A DNA stretch of 64,000 bases from Burkholderia ubonensis (GTDB lineage Bacteria; Pseudomonadota; Gammaproteobacteria; Burkholderiales; Burkholderiaceae), in NCBI RefSeq assembly GCF_001718695.1, contig NZ_CP013421.1:992001-1056000 (forward strand), given 5' to 3'. The notes under the pieces are model-generated. The model ran no database searches, was not told the origin of the DNA, and was given only the letters and a program-made list of their open reading frames with translations. Within the stretch, counting starts at the first letter, position 1. Each line of letters begins with the position of its first letter. The position numbers and the translations under genes are program-made. Of the stretch, positions 40,365 to 50,689 are shown in pieces.

Positions 40365-42725
40365 TCAGGCCGGCCCGGCCAGATCCGGCTCCGCGTCGAG
40401 CGACGGCGCACTCGGTGCATCCACGATGCCCGTATGCTTCAGCGCTGCGGCCAGGCGTTCGATCGCTTGCAGGTCGAGCGTGTCGAGCCGCTCCCGCACG
40501 GCATGCACGAACGCGGCATGTCGCGGCGCGGGCGCATGCTGTCCAAGCCATTCCTCGATATCGGTGAGGCGGCCCTCGCCGGCCAGCACGATCAGTTCAT
40601 CGAGTGCATCGTCGGGCGGACAGCGCATCCCGCGCGCATCGGCGAGCAGGTCGATCTGTTCCGCTGGCTGCACGGTGCGCGCGAGCGCGGACGCCGGGAT
40701 CAACGCATGCCCGAGCGCCGGTGCGACGATCTGAAACGTGAACGACGTGCCCACGCCCGGCTGGCTCGATACGGCCAGCTCGCCGTTCATCGCGCTGACG
40801 ATCCGCTGCGCGATGAACAAGCCGAGGCCGGTCCCGCCGTTCACGGCCTGCACCTGCTGATACGCGCGGAAGATGTCGGTCGTCTGGTCGAGCTCGATGC
40901 CGATGCCCGTGTCGGCGACTTCGAACACCAGCCGCCACGCGCCCGCTTGCCGGTACGCGCCGATCGACAGCGTGACCGTGCCGTCGCGCGTGAACTTCGA
41001 CGCATTCGACAGCAGGTTGAGCAGCACCTGCTGCAGCCGGATGCCGTCGATCGTCAGCTTGCGCGGCAACGGCGTCAGCGGCCGGTAGTCGAAGCGGTTG
41101 TTCTGCTGCGCACACAGCGCGAGCGCGTAGTCGCCGATGTCGTCGAGCAGGCCGGGCAGGTCGGTCGCGTCCGGCGCAATGCCGAGCGGCTGCAGCTCGG
41201 CGCGCGTGTACTGCAGCAATTCGTCGATCAGCGTGAGCTGGTAGCGGATGCTGCGGTCGATCGAGCGGATCAGGCGCGCCTGGCCGGGCGTCGCGGTTTG
41301 CAGCAGCAGCTTCGCGTAGCCGTGGATGGTCGACAGCGGCGCGCGAAGGTCGTGACTCACATAGCCGAGGGTTTCGATCTTCTGCTGCATGTGCGTCTTG
41401 ACTTCCTGCAGCGCGTCGTTGAGGGCGACCGTGCGCTTCGCGACCTCGTCGCGCAGGCGGTCCTGTTCGGTGAGCTGCCAGTGCTCGAGGCGCTTGCGCG
41501 CTTCGGTGCGCTGACGGCCCACGTGGTTGATCCACGCGGCGAGCACGAGCAGGTGCGTGGCAAGCCCGACGATCGCGATCACCGGGTTCGGATAGATGTC
41601 GGATCGGAGCCACGGCAGCCAACCGGGAATCGCGCCGCGCGCGTCGAGCACGCGGATCAGCATGTTGAATCCAGCGAACGAGATCGCGATCAGCATCACG
41701 CGCGCGGTCGGCGTGCGGCGGAACGCGAGGATCAGCGCGAGGCTGATGTTCATCACCGCGAGCGCCGCGTTCACCCGCAGGCTGAGCCACGTGAACGTCA
41801 GCAGATCGCCGCACGCGGCGCCGGCCATCCCGACGCATTCGAATGCGAGGAACACCAGGTACGCCGCGCGCATCGGCATGCCGGTCTTTTCGCGATCGGC
41901 GATCAGCAGAATGAACGCGATGAAGCATGCGAGCGACAGATACACGGACACCATTTCCGCGCGCGCCGACCATTCGTACGCACCGGGCCACAGGTACAGC
42001 GCGGTGTAGCCGCGGTAGGTCGCCTCGAACAGCGCGGTGCCGAGCGCCAGCAGCGCGAGCACCGCGAACGTGCCGCTGCGCGAGAAGAAGCCGATCAGCA
42101 GCGCACACCACATGAGCGCGAGCAGCCCGCCGAGAAAGCCGAAGTCCCACATCGCCGCGCGCAGCTCGTACGCATGCCACGCGTCGCGCGTGAATGCGCT
42201 CGGCGCGAGCTTCAGTTCCTTGCGCGACGTGACGCGCACCAGCACCGGCAGCCGTTCGCCGGCGTCCAGTGTCGCGGCGAGCACCGGATATCGCGACACC
42301 GGTTCGCCCAGGCTGCCGTCGCGGGCCGGGAAGCGGCCGGCGAGCGTCCATTGGCCGCCGTGTTCGACATAGAAGTCGGCGCGATCGACGCGCGCGTCGC
42401 GTATCGCCAGCACCATCGGCTGGCGGGTCGCCGCGCGGTTCACGAGCGTTGCGCCGACCCACCACGCGGAACGCGAGAATTCGATGTTGAACGACGGCCG
42501 CGCCGGCTCGGCAGCGCGACGTTGACGCTCGGCCACCCGCTTCGCGACCTCGCTCGCCGACAGCGCCGCGCCCGGATCCTCGAGCAACGCCACTGCCTCG
42601 AGCCGCGCGGGGTTGTCGTCGGCCGCGGCCGCGGGCGCGGCGTATGCGGCGAGCAGCGCCAGCACGAGCCGCACGAGCAGCCCGAACGCATACGCGGCCG
42701 ACGCGCCGCGCCTACGCATGGTCAT
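40365..42725 (-). CDS. 7TMR-DISM sensor histidine kinase
   Basis: A 786-residue kinase. A signal peptide (about 1-35) and a periplasmic DISM-type beta domain (about 40-180) are followed by seven hydrophobic segments (about 190-400), a coiled linker, a HisKA domain with phospho-acceptor His near residue 458 (YVSHDLRAP), and a HATPase_c domain (N box NLLSNASKF, DTGIGI, GGTGLGLFI). About 100 C-terminal residues form an additional helical domain of unknown role. It overlaps the upstream response-regulator gene by 14 bp, so the pair are coupled. The ligand is unknown; 7TMR-DISM sensors often sense carbohydrates or small metabolites. Confidence 0.9.
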   Translation of the reverse strand: MTMRRRGASAAYAFGLLVRLVLALLAAYAAPAAAADDNPARLEAVALLEDPGAALSASEVAKRVAERQRRAAEPARPSFNIEFSRSAWWVGATLVNRAATRQPMVLAIRDARVDRADFYVEHGGQWTLAGRFPARDGSLGEPVSRYPVLAATLDAGERLPVLVRVTSRKELKLAPSAFTRDAWHAYELRAAMWDFGFLGGLLALMWCALLIGFFSRSGTFAVLALLALGTALFEATYRGYTALYLWPGAYEWSARAEMVSVYLSLACFIAFILLIADREKTGMPMRAAYLVFLAFECVGMAGAACGDLLTFTWLSLRVNAALAVMNISLALILAFRRTPTARVMLIAISFAGFNMLIRVLDARGAIPGWLPWLRSDIYPNPVIAIVGLATHLLVLAAWINHVGRQRTEARKRLEHWQLTEQDRLRDEVAKRTVALNDALQEVKTHMQQKIETLGYVSHDLRAPLSTIHGYAKLLLQTATPGQARLIRSIDRSIRYQLTLIDELLQYTRAELQPLGIAPDATDLPGLLDDIGDYALALCAQQNNRFDYRPLTPLPRKLTIDGIRLQQVLLNLLSNASKFTRDGTVTLSIGAYRQAGAWRLVFEVADTGIGIELDQTTDIFRAYQQVQAVNGGTGLGLFIAQRIVSAMNGELAVSSQPGVGTSFTFQIVAPALGHALIPASALARTVQPAEQIDLLADARGMRCPPDDALDELIVLAGEGRLTDIEEWLGQHAPAPRHAAFVHAVRERLDTLDLQAIERLAAALKHTGIVDAPSAPSLDAEPDLAGPA

Positions 42726-43536
42726 GCGACGGCGGCTGCGCATCGACCGTCGGGCGCTGGCGGCGCCAGTCGGACGGCGTGACGCCGAAGCGTTCGCGGA
42801 ACGCCGTCGCGAAGTTGCCGGGCGTCGAAAAGCCGATCTCCTCGGCGATGTCGCCGATGCCCATCGACGTCGCGGCGAGGAAGTGCTGCGCCGCGCGCAG
42901 CCGCGTGTCGCGCAGATATTCGAATACGGTCTGCCCGAGGGTGTCCCGGAACGCGCGCGTCAGCCGCTTTTCATGGGTGCCGACCTGCCGTGCGAGTTCG
43001 TCCAGCGTCGGCGGGTTGCGCAGTTCGCGCAGCAGGATGTCGCTGGCCGCGCGCACCAGCGCGGTGTCCGGGTGATCGGGCAGCTCGGGCAGATGCGCGA
43101 ACGGCTGGCTGCGCCGCGCGCGTTTCAGGTGATTGCGGATTCGGGCGATCACCTCGGCAGGCTCGAACGGCTTCACGATGTAGTCGAGCGCGCCCGTCTC
43201 GAGGCCCGCGATGCGATCGTCGAGATCGCCGGCGGCCGTCAGGATGATGACCGGGATGTTCTGCGTGTCTGGCGTCGACGCCAGCAGCCGGCACGCGGCG
43301 AAGCCATCCATGCGCGGCATCCGGACGTCCATCAGGATCAGGTCGGGCACGATCGCCTGGGCGCGGTGATACGCCTGCAGGCCGTCGAACGCGACGCTGA
43401 TCCGGCACCGCGCGGAGCGCAGGATCTCGGTCAGGAGCCGCAGGTCGTTCGGGCGGTCGTCGACGACGAGAATATGTGCGCCGACGAGCTCAGGCGTGGC
43501 GCGGAGCGACGCCGGACTGGACGAACGGGATGGCAT
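42712..43536 (-). CDS. response regulator with AraC-type DNA-binding domain
   Basis: A 274-residue regulator. The receiver (about 20-140) has the acidic pair in LVVDDRP, the phospho-acceptor Asp70 in LMDVRMPRMDG, and the conserved Lys in YIVKPFEPAE. The C-terminal AraC/XylS domain (about 165-260) has LDELARQVGTHEKRLTRAF and the signature IGFSTPGNFATAFRERFGVTPSDWRRQ. It is encoded directly before the kinase. The target genes are not evident; the sugar ABC operon is a neighbour but transcribed from the other side. Confidence 0.9.
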   Translation of the reverse strand: MPSRSSSPASLRATPELVGAHILVVDDRPNDLRLLTEILRSARCRISVAFDGLQAYHRAQAIVPDLILMDVRMPRMDGFAACRLLASTPDTQNIPVIILTAAGDLDDRIAGLETGALDYIVKPFEPAEVIARIRNHLKRARRSQPFAHLPELPDHPDTALVRAASDILLRELRNPPTLDELARQVGTHEKRLTRAFRDTLGQTVFEYLRDTRLRAAQHFLAATSMGIGDIAEEIGFSTPGNFATAFRERFGVTPSDWRRQRPTVDAQPPSHDHA

Positions 43537-45494
43537 GGTTGCGAGCGCGTTGGAGAGGGTTGGCCTGGGCTGGCTCGATGCATCTATGTGCGCGATTATT
43601 GCGAAAAATTATAGGTCGACGGCGCGCGCCGCGGTAACGATTCCGTGCAATCCGTGTGGACTTGATTGACAGCGCACGGCACGCGCGGCGCTGCGCGGAG
43701 CAATCGCGAACGGATCAACAAAAACTGTGCCGCTACGTCCGCTGAATGCCGGTCGTTATTTCCGAATCCGGCGAATGGAAATCGAATTGGCCCGAGCGAT
43801 GGATTGAAGCGGATTTTGTCGTGCGGGACTCCGTACGCATTGCAGATCGAATTCATCGTTTTATCGTCTCCGTGAGCGGGCATCGTATATATTGGGCGTA
43901 AAAAAACGTTCACACTCGGCATCCGTCGCGATGCGCGATTGTATGAATGTAAATATCGTCCGGCCGGGAAAACATTTCGTCCGCTCGGGCAAAGGTTTGC
44001 GGGCTGGAATGCCTGCAAACTAGCCTCGAAGCAGTGGAACCGGTTTGGCCAATCAACTGGTATTCCACGCGAAATTCAACGGTCGAAGCGGCGCTTTGTT
44101 GCGCTCGGCGCTCGATGTGACATCGCGTACTTATGTTCCCAGAATCTAGGATTCCGAGGCTGCGACGACCGTAGGCACGAGGGCCGTTGCGAGCCGCCTA
44201 TCCTTCGAACGCACTGACGCGGAAAACGAAAGAAAGGACGCGGAACCGGACGAGAGTTTGACACAGCAGAAAGACAGAAATAGTTAAATAAAGTCAGTTT
44301 ATAAATGTGATGTCGTGGTCATGCGGTCAATCACTGAATGTTGTGGAAAAACCGGAAAATAGTGGGATGCCGGAATGAAAAATGGGTGAGTGAACTTGCG
44401 TCGATCGCCGGTCGCGCGGTTCATCAGGCGGCGGTCGCGCGCGACGTTTCGTGAGTCGCGCGGCATGAAAAGAAATGAACATGGCGAACTCGGCGGATCG
44501 ATGTGCGGGACAGATCGAACCGGTCGTGGCTGTCGGTGTTCGCGAGCACGCGGCGCGTGCGTCGGCTCAGCGGTGGGTGTCGCGACGTCGCTGGCGCGAA
44601 CCAACCCGTGGCGCCGGTCGGCATGCGTTCGTTCGGCGACTTAATGGCGTCGTCCGGCGGAATCCGGCGTTGCACGCGCATCGGTGTGATGACGCGGGCC
44701 GGCGGCGTGCCATCGCATGATCGCCGCCTTCGGCTGCGGCGATCCAATGAGGCGCGAGGGCGTCCGCGAAGCACGCCGGCTGAGCATGTATGGCTGTTGC
44801 GCTCAAACATCTGTCGTCACATGACAACCATTACCCTCATGCGAAAATCCGCCCGGCTTTTGGCTCGCCAACGGCTACAGCGTCGGCGGATCGTTCGGAT
44901 CGGAAAAAAATTGCTCGTGAGTGTTCCGGACGCAAACGTTTGCCGCGAAACCGGCTGCGCGACGCGGCCGATTCCATCCGGTACCACCGAAACACATGCA
45001 GCCCGATGAAGGCACTGCAACCATGAGCATCCCGATGCTGAGAGCTCCGTGGAACGCCCATAAGCATGCTCATGCCTTACCTCAATTGGCGCGTCCTCGT
45101 GCGCCGACCGTCGCCGTCACGCGCTCGCGGCCGCGTATGCAAAGGCCCGGCGCGGCGCGCGCTGCGTGTGCGGCGCTCGCGTCGATCGACCTCGTGCGCC
45201 GGTCCACGCCTCCAATCCTCGATCTGATGTCTCACGGTAGGGCGCAATCGCGCGCGTTACACGCGCTACCGCCGCGTCGGGCCTGCTGGACCATTCGCGC
45301 CGTACTTACCGGTCGCGCGAGGTAGCGCGACGAATGCGAACCGCCATGATCGTGGGCGCGGACGCGCGCTGTTTGGCTCTGCACCGTACGCGCATGATTC
45401 GTTCGTATCCCATACGTATCCCATACGATATCGTGCCCGCGGCGAAGCGACGACGGCCAGGTCGCTCGTCCGCCGATGACGAGGATGACCGCTG
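43537..45494. other. gene-poor, lower-GC intergenic region
   Basis: Almost 2 kb without a supported gene. The DNA is clearly more AT-rich than the flanks around 43,860-44,400, with several A or T runs. Small frames on either strand have no codon bias, ribosome site or recognised domain. The only structure noted is a tandem repeat close to the right end. Confidence 0.6.
45404..45425. repeat. two 11-bp tandem repeats, candidate regulator site
   Basis: CGTATCCCATA occurs twice head to tail, spaced exactly one helical turn, about 70 bp before the broken response-regulator gene. OmpR/PhoB-type proteins bind such direct repeats. Confidence 0.5.
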
Positions 45495-46276
45495 ATGCGT
45501 GTGTTGATAGTCGAAGATGATCCCGTTCATGCGAAGGCGCGCGGCGCGGGTAGTGGAGCCGCTCGGTCATGAGGTGATCGAAGCGGCCGACGGCCGGGAG
45601 GCGCAGCGGCTGCTGCGCGCCGAGCCGTTCGACCTCGTGATCCTGGACTAGCTGCTGCCGGGCATGAGCGGCTTCGAAGTGCTGTACTGGATCCGCCGCA
45701 CGCTGGGCGCCTCGCCCGCCGTGCTGTTCGTGACGAGCAAGACGCTGGAAGACGAGATCGTGCATCGCGATGGATGCGGGCGCGAACGACTACATCGCGA
45801 AGCCGTTTCGCGTCGCCGAACTCGCCAGCCGCGTGAACGCGTTGGTGATGCGCTCGGCGCGCGCTACCGACCGCTGCGGCGCGATCGCAGCAGGCGGCTA
45901 CCTGCTCGACCCGCGCGAGTGCGCGATCACCCTGCGCGGTGCGCCGATCAAGCCGACGCCGAAGGAATTCGACCTCGCCGAACTGTTCTTCAGCAACGTC
46001 GGCAAGCCGCTGTCGCGCAAACTGGTCTGCATGAGCACATGGGGCCGCGAGCTCGATCCGGAGTCGCGCACGCTCGATACGCACATCTACCGGCTGCGGC
46101 AGAAGCTCGAGCGCTGCCCGGAAAACGGCGTACGGCTCAGTGTCGTCTATACGCACGGCTATCGCCTCGAAGCGGTGTCGTCGTACGGCGCTCACGGCGG
46201 CGCGGCGGCGTTGCGTCAGCCCGCCGAGCCGGTGTCGCCGGCCCGGCTGACGCCGGTCGGACTCGAGTGCGAGTGA
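45495..46276 (+). pseudogene. OmpR-type response regulator, broken by two frameshifts and a stop
   Basis: The fragments read in three successive frames. The start MRVLIVEDDP is in the first; VIEAADGREAQRLL...LVILD-stop-LLPGMSGFEVL is in the second; MDAGANDYIAKPFRVAE and a complete winged-helix domain (EFDLAELFFSNVGKPLSRKLV, DTHIYRLRQKLE, VYTHGYRLE) is in the third. An in-frame TAG at 45649-45651 lies where Trp is likely (LDWLLPG). The second shift is a one-base insertion near 45766, since removing that C restores VHAMDAGAND. It is adjacent to other decayed genes of an adhesin locus, so real decay is likelier than sequencing error. Confidence 0.88.
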
Positions 46277-47129
46277 GCCGCCGCTGCGCCACGCGCATGC
46301 ATGACGAGCCGCCTCTGATGCGCGGCGACGACGCACAATTGCCCGCCGGCTTCATCCGCGAATGCATCGTGATGGGCGCGTTCGTGCTGCTGGTGTGCGT
46401 GTCGCTGAGCGCGTCCAGCGTGCTGCGCCGCGCCGATCTCCTGTTCTTCGACATCGTGCAGCGGCTACTGCTGCTGCGGCCGTCGCCGCACAAGATCGTG
46501 CTGATCGCGATCGACAGCGCTAGCGCGCACGCTCCTACACGTCAAATCCGGCCGGCGGCAACGTGCCGCCCGGGGGCGAGCGTTTCGAATTCGTCGGCCG
46601 GTTGCTCGGGCTCGGTTGCGTCGGGCTCGAACAGCACGGCGGTCGGCAACAGTTCGACGGCGTCGGGCAACGACTCGACGGCGCTCGGCGCGGGCAGCAA
46701 CGACGGCGGCCGCTCGAACGTCGTCGCGGTCGGCTCGGCGGATTCGGCGCGGCAGGTGGTGAACGTCGCGGCCGGTAGGCAAGGCACCGACGCGGTGAAT
46801 GTGAATCAGCTGAATGCCGTATCGAACCAGTTCACGCAATCGCTGAACACGGTGAACAACCAGCTCACGCAGATGCAGCGGCCGATCCAGCAGACCGATT
46901 CGATGCCGCGCGAGGGATCGCCGCGACGGCCGGGATGGCGTCGATTCCGCACATGGACCGCGATTCGAGCTTCGCGATGGGGGGCGGCACGGCGACGTTC
47001 CAGGGCCGGAAAGCCATGGCAGTCGGCGTGCAGGCGCGCATCACGGAGAACCTGAAGGCGACGGTCAACGGCGGTTTTGCCGGTAGCCAGCGCGTGGTCG
47101 GCGCGGGCATGCTGTATCAGTGGAAGTAA
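46273..47129 (+). pseudogene. CHASE2 sensor 5' end fused to a trimeric autotransporter 3' end
   Basis: A GTG at 46273 overlaps the preceding stop and opens a frame with a membrane segment (CIVMGAFVLLVCVS) and the start of a CHASE2 domain (LLFFDIVQRLLLLRPSPHKIVLIAIDSAS). At about 46,530-46,570 this switches to YadA-type adhesin sequence: head repeats (SNSTAVGNSSTASGNDSTALGAGS), a neck (GTDAVNVNQLN) and stalk. A one-base deletion near 46,916 then moves the anchor into another frame, where SIPHMDRDSSFAMGG and the terminal VVGAGMLYQWK are found. The anchor is thus intact in sequence but cut off from an adhesin start. A deletion joined two genes. Confidence 0.85.
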
Positions 47130-47132
47130 GCG

Positions 47133-47179
47133 GCGCAGCGGCATGCGCCGGCACATACGGCCGGCACATGCCGCTGCGC
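47133..47179 (+). terminator. long hairpin after the adhesin remnant
   Basis: Twenty-bp arms (47133-47152 with 47160-47179) with one mismatch and a seven-base loop directly follow the adhesin stop. It is probably the original adhesin terminator; no T-run is present. Confidence 0.55.
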
Positions 47180-47239
47180 ACCCCGAACACCATCGCACGC
47201 GCATGCGGCCGCGCCATCGCGCCGCCTGCGCCGTGCCCC

Positions 47240-47795
47240 TCGCATTTACGGAGCTTTACGTGAAACGCGTCGGGGCCTACGTTCAACGCGTATGAACGGC
47301 AGTCGCGGGACGGCATCAAGACGTTCCGTGTCGATTGCCACGGCTTCCTGTCGAGCGAGAAGACCTGCATGAAGGTCCCGACGCGCATGTGCGGCAGCGA
47401 ACCCGTGCGCGTGGTCGATTCGACGACGCCGTACTGCACCGGCGCCGGCCGAGAAGGTCACGCTGACCGGCGACGCCTATTTCGCAACCGACTCGGCCGT
47501 TCTGACGCCGGCCGCACGCGCCGCGCTCGACGCGTTGCTGAACCAGCATCGCGACATGCAGTTCGCGCGCGTGGACGTGGACGGCTATACCGACTCGACG
47601 GGCTCGGCCGCGCACAACCAGGCGCTGTCGAAGCGTCGCGCCGACGCCGTCGCGGCGTACTTGCGCGAGCATGGACTGCAGGCCGACGCGTTCGCGGCCG
47701 CGGCGCACGGGCCAGCGAACCCGGTCGCGTCGAACGATATGCAAGAAGGGCGCGCGCGCAACCGGCGCGTCGAGATATCGCTGCACGCGCAGTGA
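47240..47795 (+). pseudogene. OmpA-family outer-membrane protein, frameshifted
   Basis: Three pieces in different frames resemble one OmpA/MotB-type protein. The first ends in ELYVKRVGAY, the second reads FNAYERQSRDGIKTFRVDCHG...TTPYCTGAG, and the third contains EKVTLTGDAYFATDSAVLTPAAR and VDVDGYTDSTGSAAHNQALSKRRADAVAAYL...GRARNRRVEISL, a full peptidoglycan-binding domain. Shifts lie near 47,280 and 47,450. Upstream boundary is uncertain. OmpA proteins commonly accompany trimeric adhesin genes in Burkholderia. Confidence 0.75.
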
Positions 47796-47835
47796 GACTG
47801 CGGGCGCCGACGCGGCCGGCTGCCCGCGACGGCGA

Positions 47836-48996
47836 TCAGAACCGGTGACGGAGTCCCAGATTGACCATGGTCTGGGACTTCGTGCCGTTGTAGCCGTATG
47901 ACCCGATCGAAGCCTCTGCCGCCATCGAGCCGCCGGCTCCGTCGGCGGTCGTGCCGCTGGCATGCTGATACGCGGCCGTCATGTAGACGTCCGTACGTTT
48001 CGATAGGTTGTAGTCGGCGCCGAGCGATGCCTGGTGATAGTTCGCCGCGGTGTCGCCGCCCGACTTCGTGAAGCTGTAGCCCACGCCGACCAGCAGCGCC
48101 GGCGACGCCTGATAGTTCAGGAATCCTTGCGCGGTGTTGTAGTGCTCGTTCTTCGTGAACACCGAGGCGCCGTCGCGTCGGTACTGCGAATTGCTGTAGC
48201 CGGCCCCCACCGTGAATGCGCCGAACATGTACTGGCCCGCCACGCGCGCGATGCCGATCGAATGCGCGCTCTGATAACCCGTGTTGATCGCGCCGTCGAA
48301 CGTGCCGTCCGACGTGCTCGACCATGTCGTGCGCGTGCCCGCAGACGGGTTCGCGTTCGCCGCGTAGAAGTATCCGCCGGCGAGACTCAGCGGACCGTTG
48401 GTGTACGACACGCCTGCCGAATACGACTGCTTCGAGCCGGTGCTGCCCGCGACGCCGCCCAGCGAATACATCGCCGCGAACTGGAGACCGGCGAACACCG
48501 GCGACGTGTACTTGATCGCGTTGTCGACGCGGAAGCTGTTGTCGTAGTTGTCGACGTCACCGGCGGTCGCGAATGCGCTGCCGAAGTAGTTGTCGGCGGT
48601 GATCGGCTGGACGAGATCGATCAACGGATCGTACTGGCGGCCGAGCGTGAGCGAACCGTACTGATTGCTGGCGACGCCGACGTAAGCCTGACGGCCGAAC
48701 ATGCGGCTGCCCTGGCCGAGACCGCCGGTGCTCGGATTGAAGCCGTTCTCGAGCTGGAAGATCGCCGAGAGGCCGCCACCGAGGTCCTCCGAGCCCTTCA
48801 GACCCCAGCGGCTACCCGACAGGTTGCCCGCGCTGCTGTTGCCGAGCGCCCAGAGATTCTTGCTGCCGTCGGCGTGATTCACGTACGTCAACGAGGTGTC
48901 GATCGTGCCGTACAGCGTGACGCTCGTCTGCGCGTGCGCTGCACCGGCCACCATCAACGACGCGATCGTCAGGATCGGAAAAGTTGCTTGTTTCAT
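47836..48996 (-). CDS. OmpC-type general porin
   Basis: A 386-residue porin with a 22-residue signal peptide (AGAAHAQ), mature start TSVTLYGTIDTSLTYV, the block GLKGSEDLGGGLSAIFQLENGF, RQAYVGVASNQYGSLTLGRQYDP, and the terminal Phe (LGLRHRF). It is intact while the genes on its left are broken. It differs clearly from the porin at 13,934-15,001, so the two are not recent duplicates. Confidence 0.92.
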   Translation of the reverse strand: MKQATFPILTIASLMVAGAAHAQTSVTLYGTIDTSLTYVNHADGSKNLWALGNSSAGNLSGSRWGLKGSEDLGGGLSAIFQLENGFNPSTGGLGQGSRMFGRQAYVGVASNQYGSLTLGRQYDPLIDLVQPITADNYFGSAFATAGDVDNYDNSFRVDNAIKYTSPVFAGLQFAAMYSLGGVAGSTGSKQSYSAGVSYTNGPLSLAGGYFYAANANPSAGTRTTWSSTSDGTFDGAINTGYQSAHSIGIARVAGQYMFGAFTVGAGYSNSQYRRDGASVFTKNEHYNTAQGFLNYQASPALLVGVGYSFTKSGGDTAANYHQASLGADYNLSKRTDVYMTAAYQHASGTTADGAGGSMAAEASIGSYGYNGTKSQTMVNLGLRHRF

Positions 48997-50689
48997 GGTC
49001 TCTCCGCTTTGTGTGCGTATTTGCGTTCGAATAGTGCAGTGCAGCGTACATCGAGATATTTTCTTGCGGAAATTCAGGGGTGCGATGTGTCGTGGAAAAG
49101 AAACAGGGATCGGTATGTCCCGGACATGTGGGGCGAGGGTGATTTGCGATGCTGTTGATTGATATCGAGCGGATTACGATACTGGACGCCGTTTTATTTG
49201 ATCTATTTTCGAGAAGGCAATGGATCTAATAAGGTGTATTCGGACAAAGTCTTGTCTAGATCGGACGGTGAAATTTGGCGGATTATTATGGGATTCTTAG
49301 TTTCGTGTGTGACGGTAGATCGATCGTTTTCGCTTTCCATGCGGTGTCCAAGGCTCACCGCCGACGCCGAGTGTCGAGAGTTTCAAACCATTTTTAGCAT
49401 CGATTGATAAACAGAAATACTGTGCGGGATTACTACTGCTACTCGAGCTGAATCTTATGGAACGGTTGTGCGATGCTTTCTCGTCGTGCAGTATGTTGAT
49501 GGTGTCCTGTCGGATTGAAGCCGCGTTCTTTATGCGCCTGAATTGTCACCATGTGATGGAAACTGATTCGCCGTACGGTGCACTCCGGCCACCCGCGGGT
49601 GTGCCAATAAATTTATGCAGTCACGTAGGCAAGATCGGCGTGATTGTGTGCAATACAGGCGCCGAGAAAGCGACCGTTCGGCAACATCGCGAAACTCTCG
49701 CGTTGGCGAATTGACATGAGTAGCGCGAATCCGGATCCGATTCGGCGAGGCATGCACCGAGCGATACGGCCCATGTCTTATCCGACAGCGATCCGGGCTA
49801 TTTGCCGAAATCGCGCGGTGAGGTATGGCGCTCGACATCGAATGTGCGTGGCGCTGGCAATCGTGCAACATCCGTTGTTCAAACTATCGGTGATCCGGTA
49901 CGGATTGTTCCGTCTCGTTCGCATACGGCGCGAGCTGCGGTGGCGTTGGGGCCTGGCGGAGTCCGGTGGCGTTGCAGGGCGCGTTGCTTGTCACGCGCCT
50001 GACACATTCCGCAGGCAGTCGGCGGGCGTGTGCGGCCCCGGACCACTGCGCGACGGTGCCCACTTGCGTGTCGGACACGATCTGCTTGTCACGGCGGGCA
50101 ACCCGCAAAAAGAGCGAGTTCCCGCTGTCACTTTTAATTACGGCGTGTTACTGGATATTAAAGCGTTGCCAGGACGACATGCGACGGCCGGCGAATAAGT
50201 GTTCTAGAACCACTTGTGCGGGATTCCACATTCTGCGCAAACGTTAAAATCGACAGGCATATTGCCCTGCGATGTACCACCGGTAGATACGTTTGATCAC
50301 CGGTGAATGGCTCGTGAGATCCGTTGCGGCTGCTAATGCCGAGCACCGCTTCAATGACGTGAACTCGCGATACCATCGGCGCCGCCGCGCCATATCCATT
50401 TGGGCCCCGCAGCCGCAACGGCACACGAACAACGCCCGCAACGCACGCATTCCATACAGCGGCGCCATACATTGCAAAAATATTAAGGCAATGACCTGGA
50501 TCAAGGGAGGCCAATTCCGCCGCGGTCGGCGTGATTGATTTTCTTGATTACCAACAAATAATTGGTAACGGATCGCCGTCTTGATTGATTCCGTCAACAA
50601 TGAGGCGAGATCGGACACTGACGGAACGGCGGCGTATTTGCCGCATATGATGCGCTGCAGAAAATGCAAAAAATTGTTAAAGGGCCGAG
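48997..50689. other. AT-richer gene desert upstream of the GlxA-type regulator
   Basis: About 1.7 kb without a convincing gene. Base composition is lower in GC than in the rest of the window and stop codons are frequent in all frames, suggesting non-coding or decayed foreign DNA. No tRNA, integrase or attachment repeat was recognised. Confidence 0.55.

Noticed and set aside
43596..43856. Possible 86-residue gene on the reverse strand (MNSICNAYG...)
   Set aside because: It has a distant GGAG and no recognised family; codon use is not gene-like. Not strong enough to list.
43600..45480. Several short frames of 60-130 codons on both strands
   Set aside because: No domain, signal peptide, codon bias or ribosome site supports any of them.
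47369..47848. 159-codon frame starting within the OmpA remnant
   Set aside because: Only its first third matches OmpA-type sequence; the rest is the shifted reading of the true domain.
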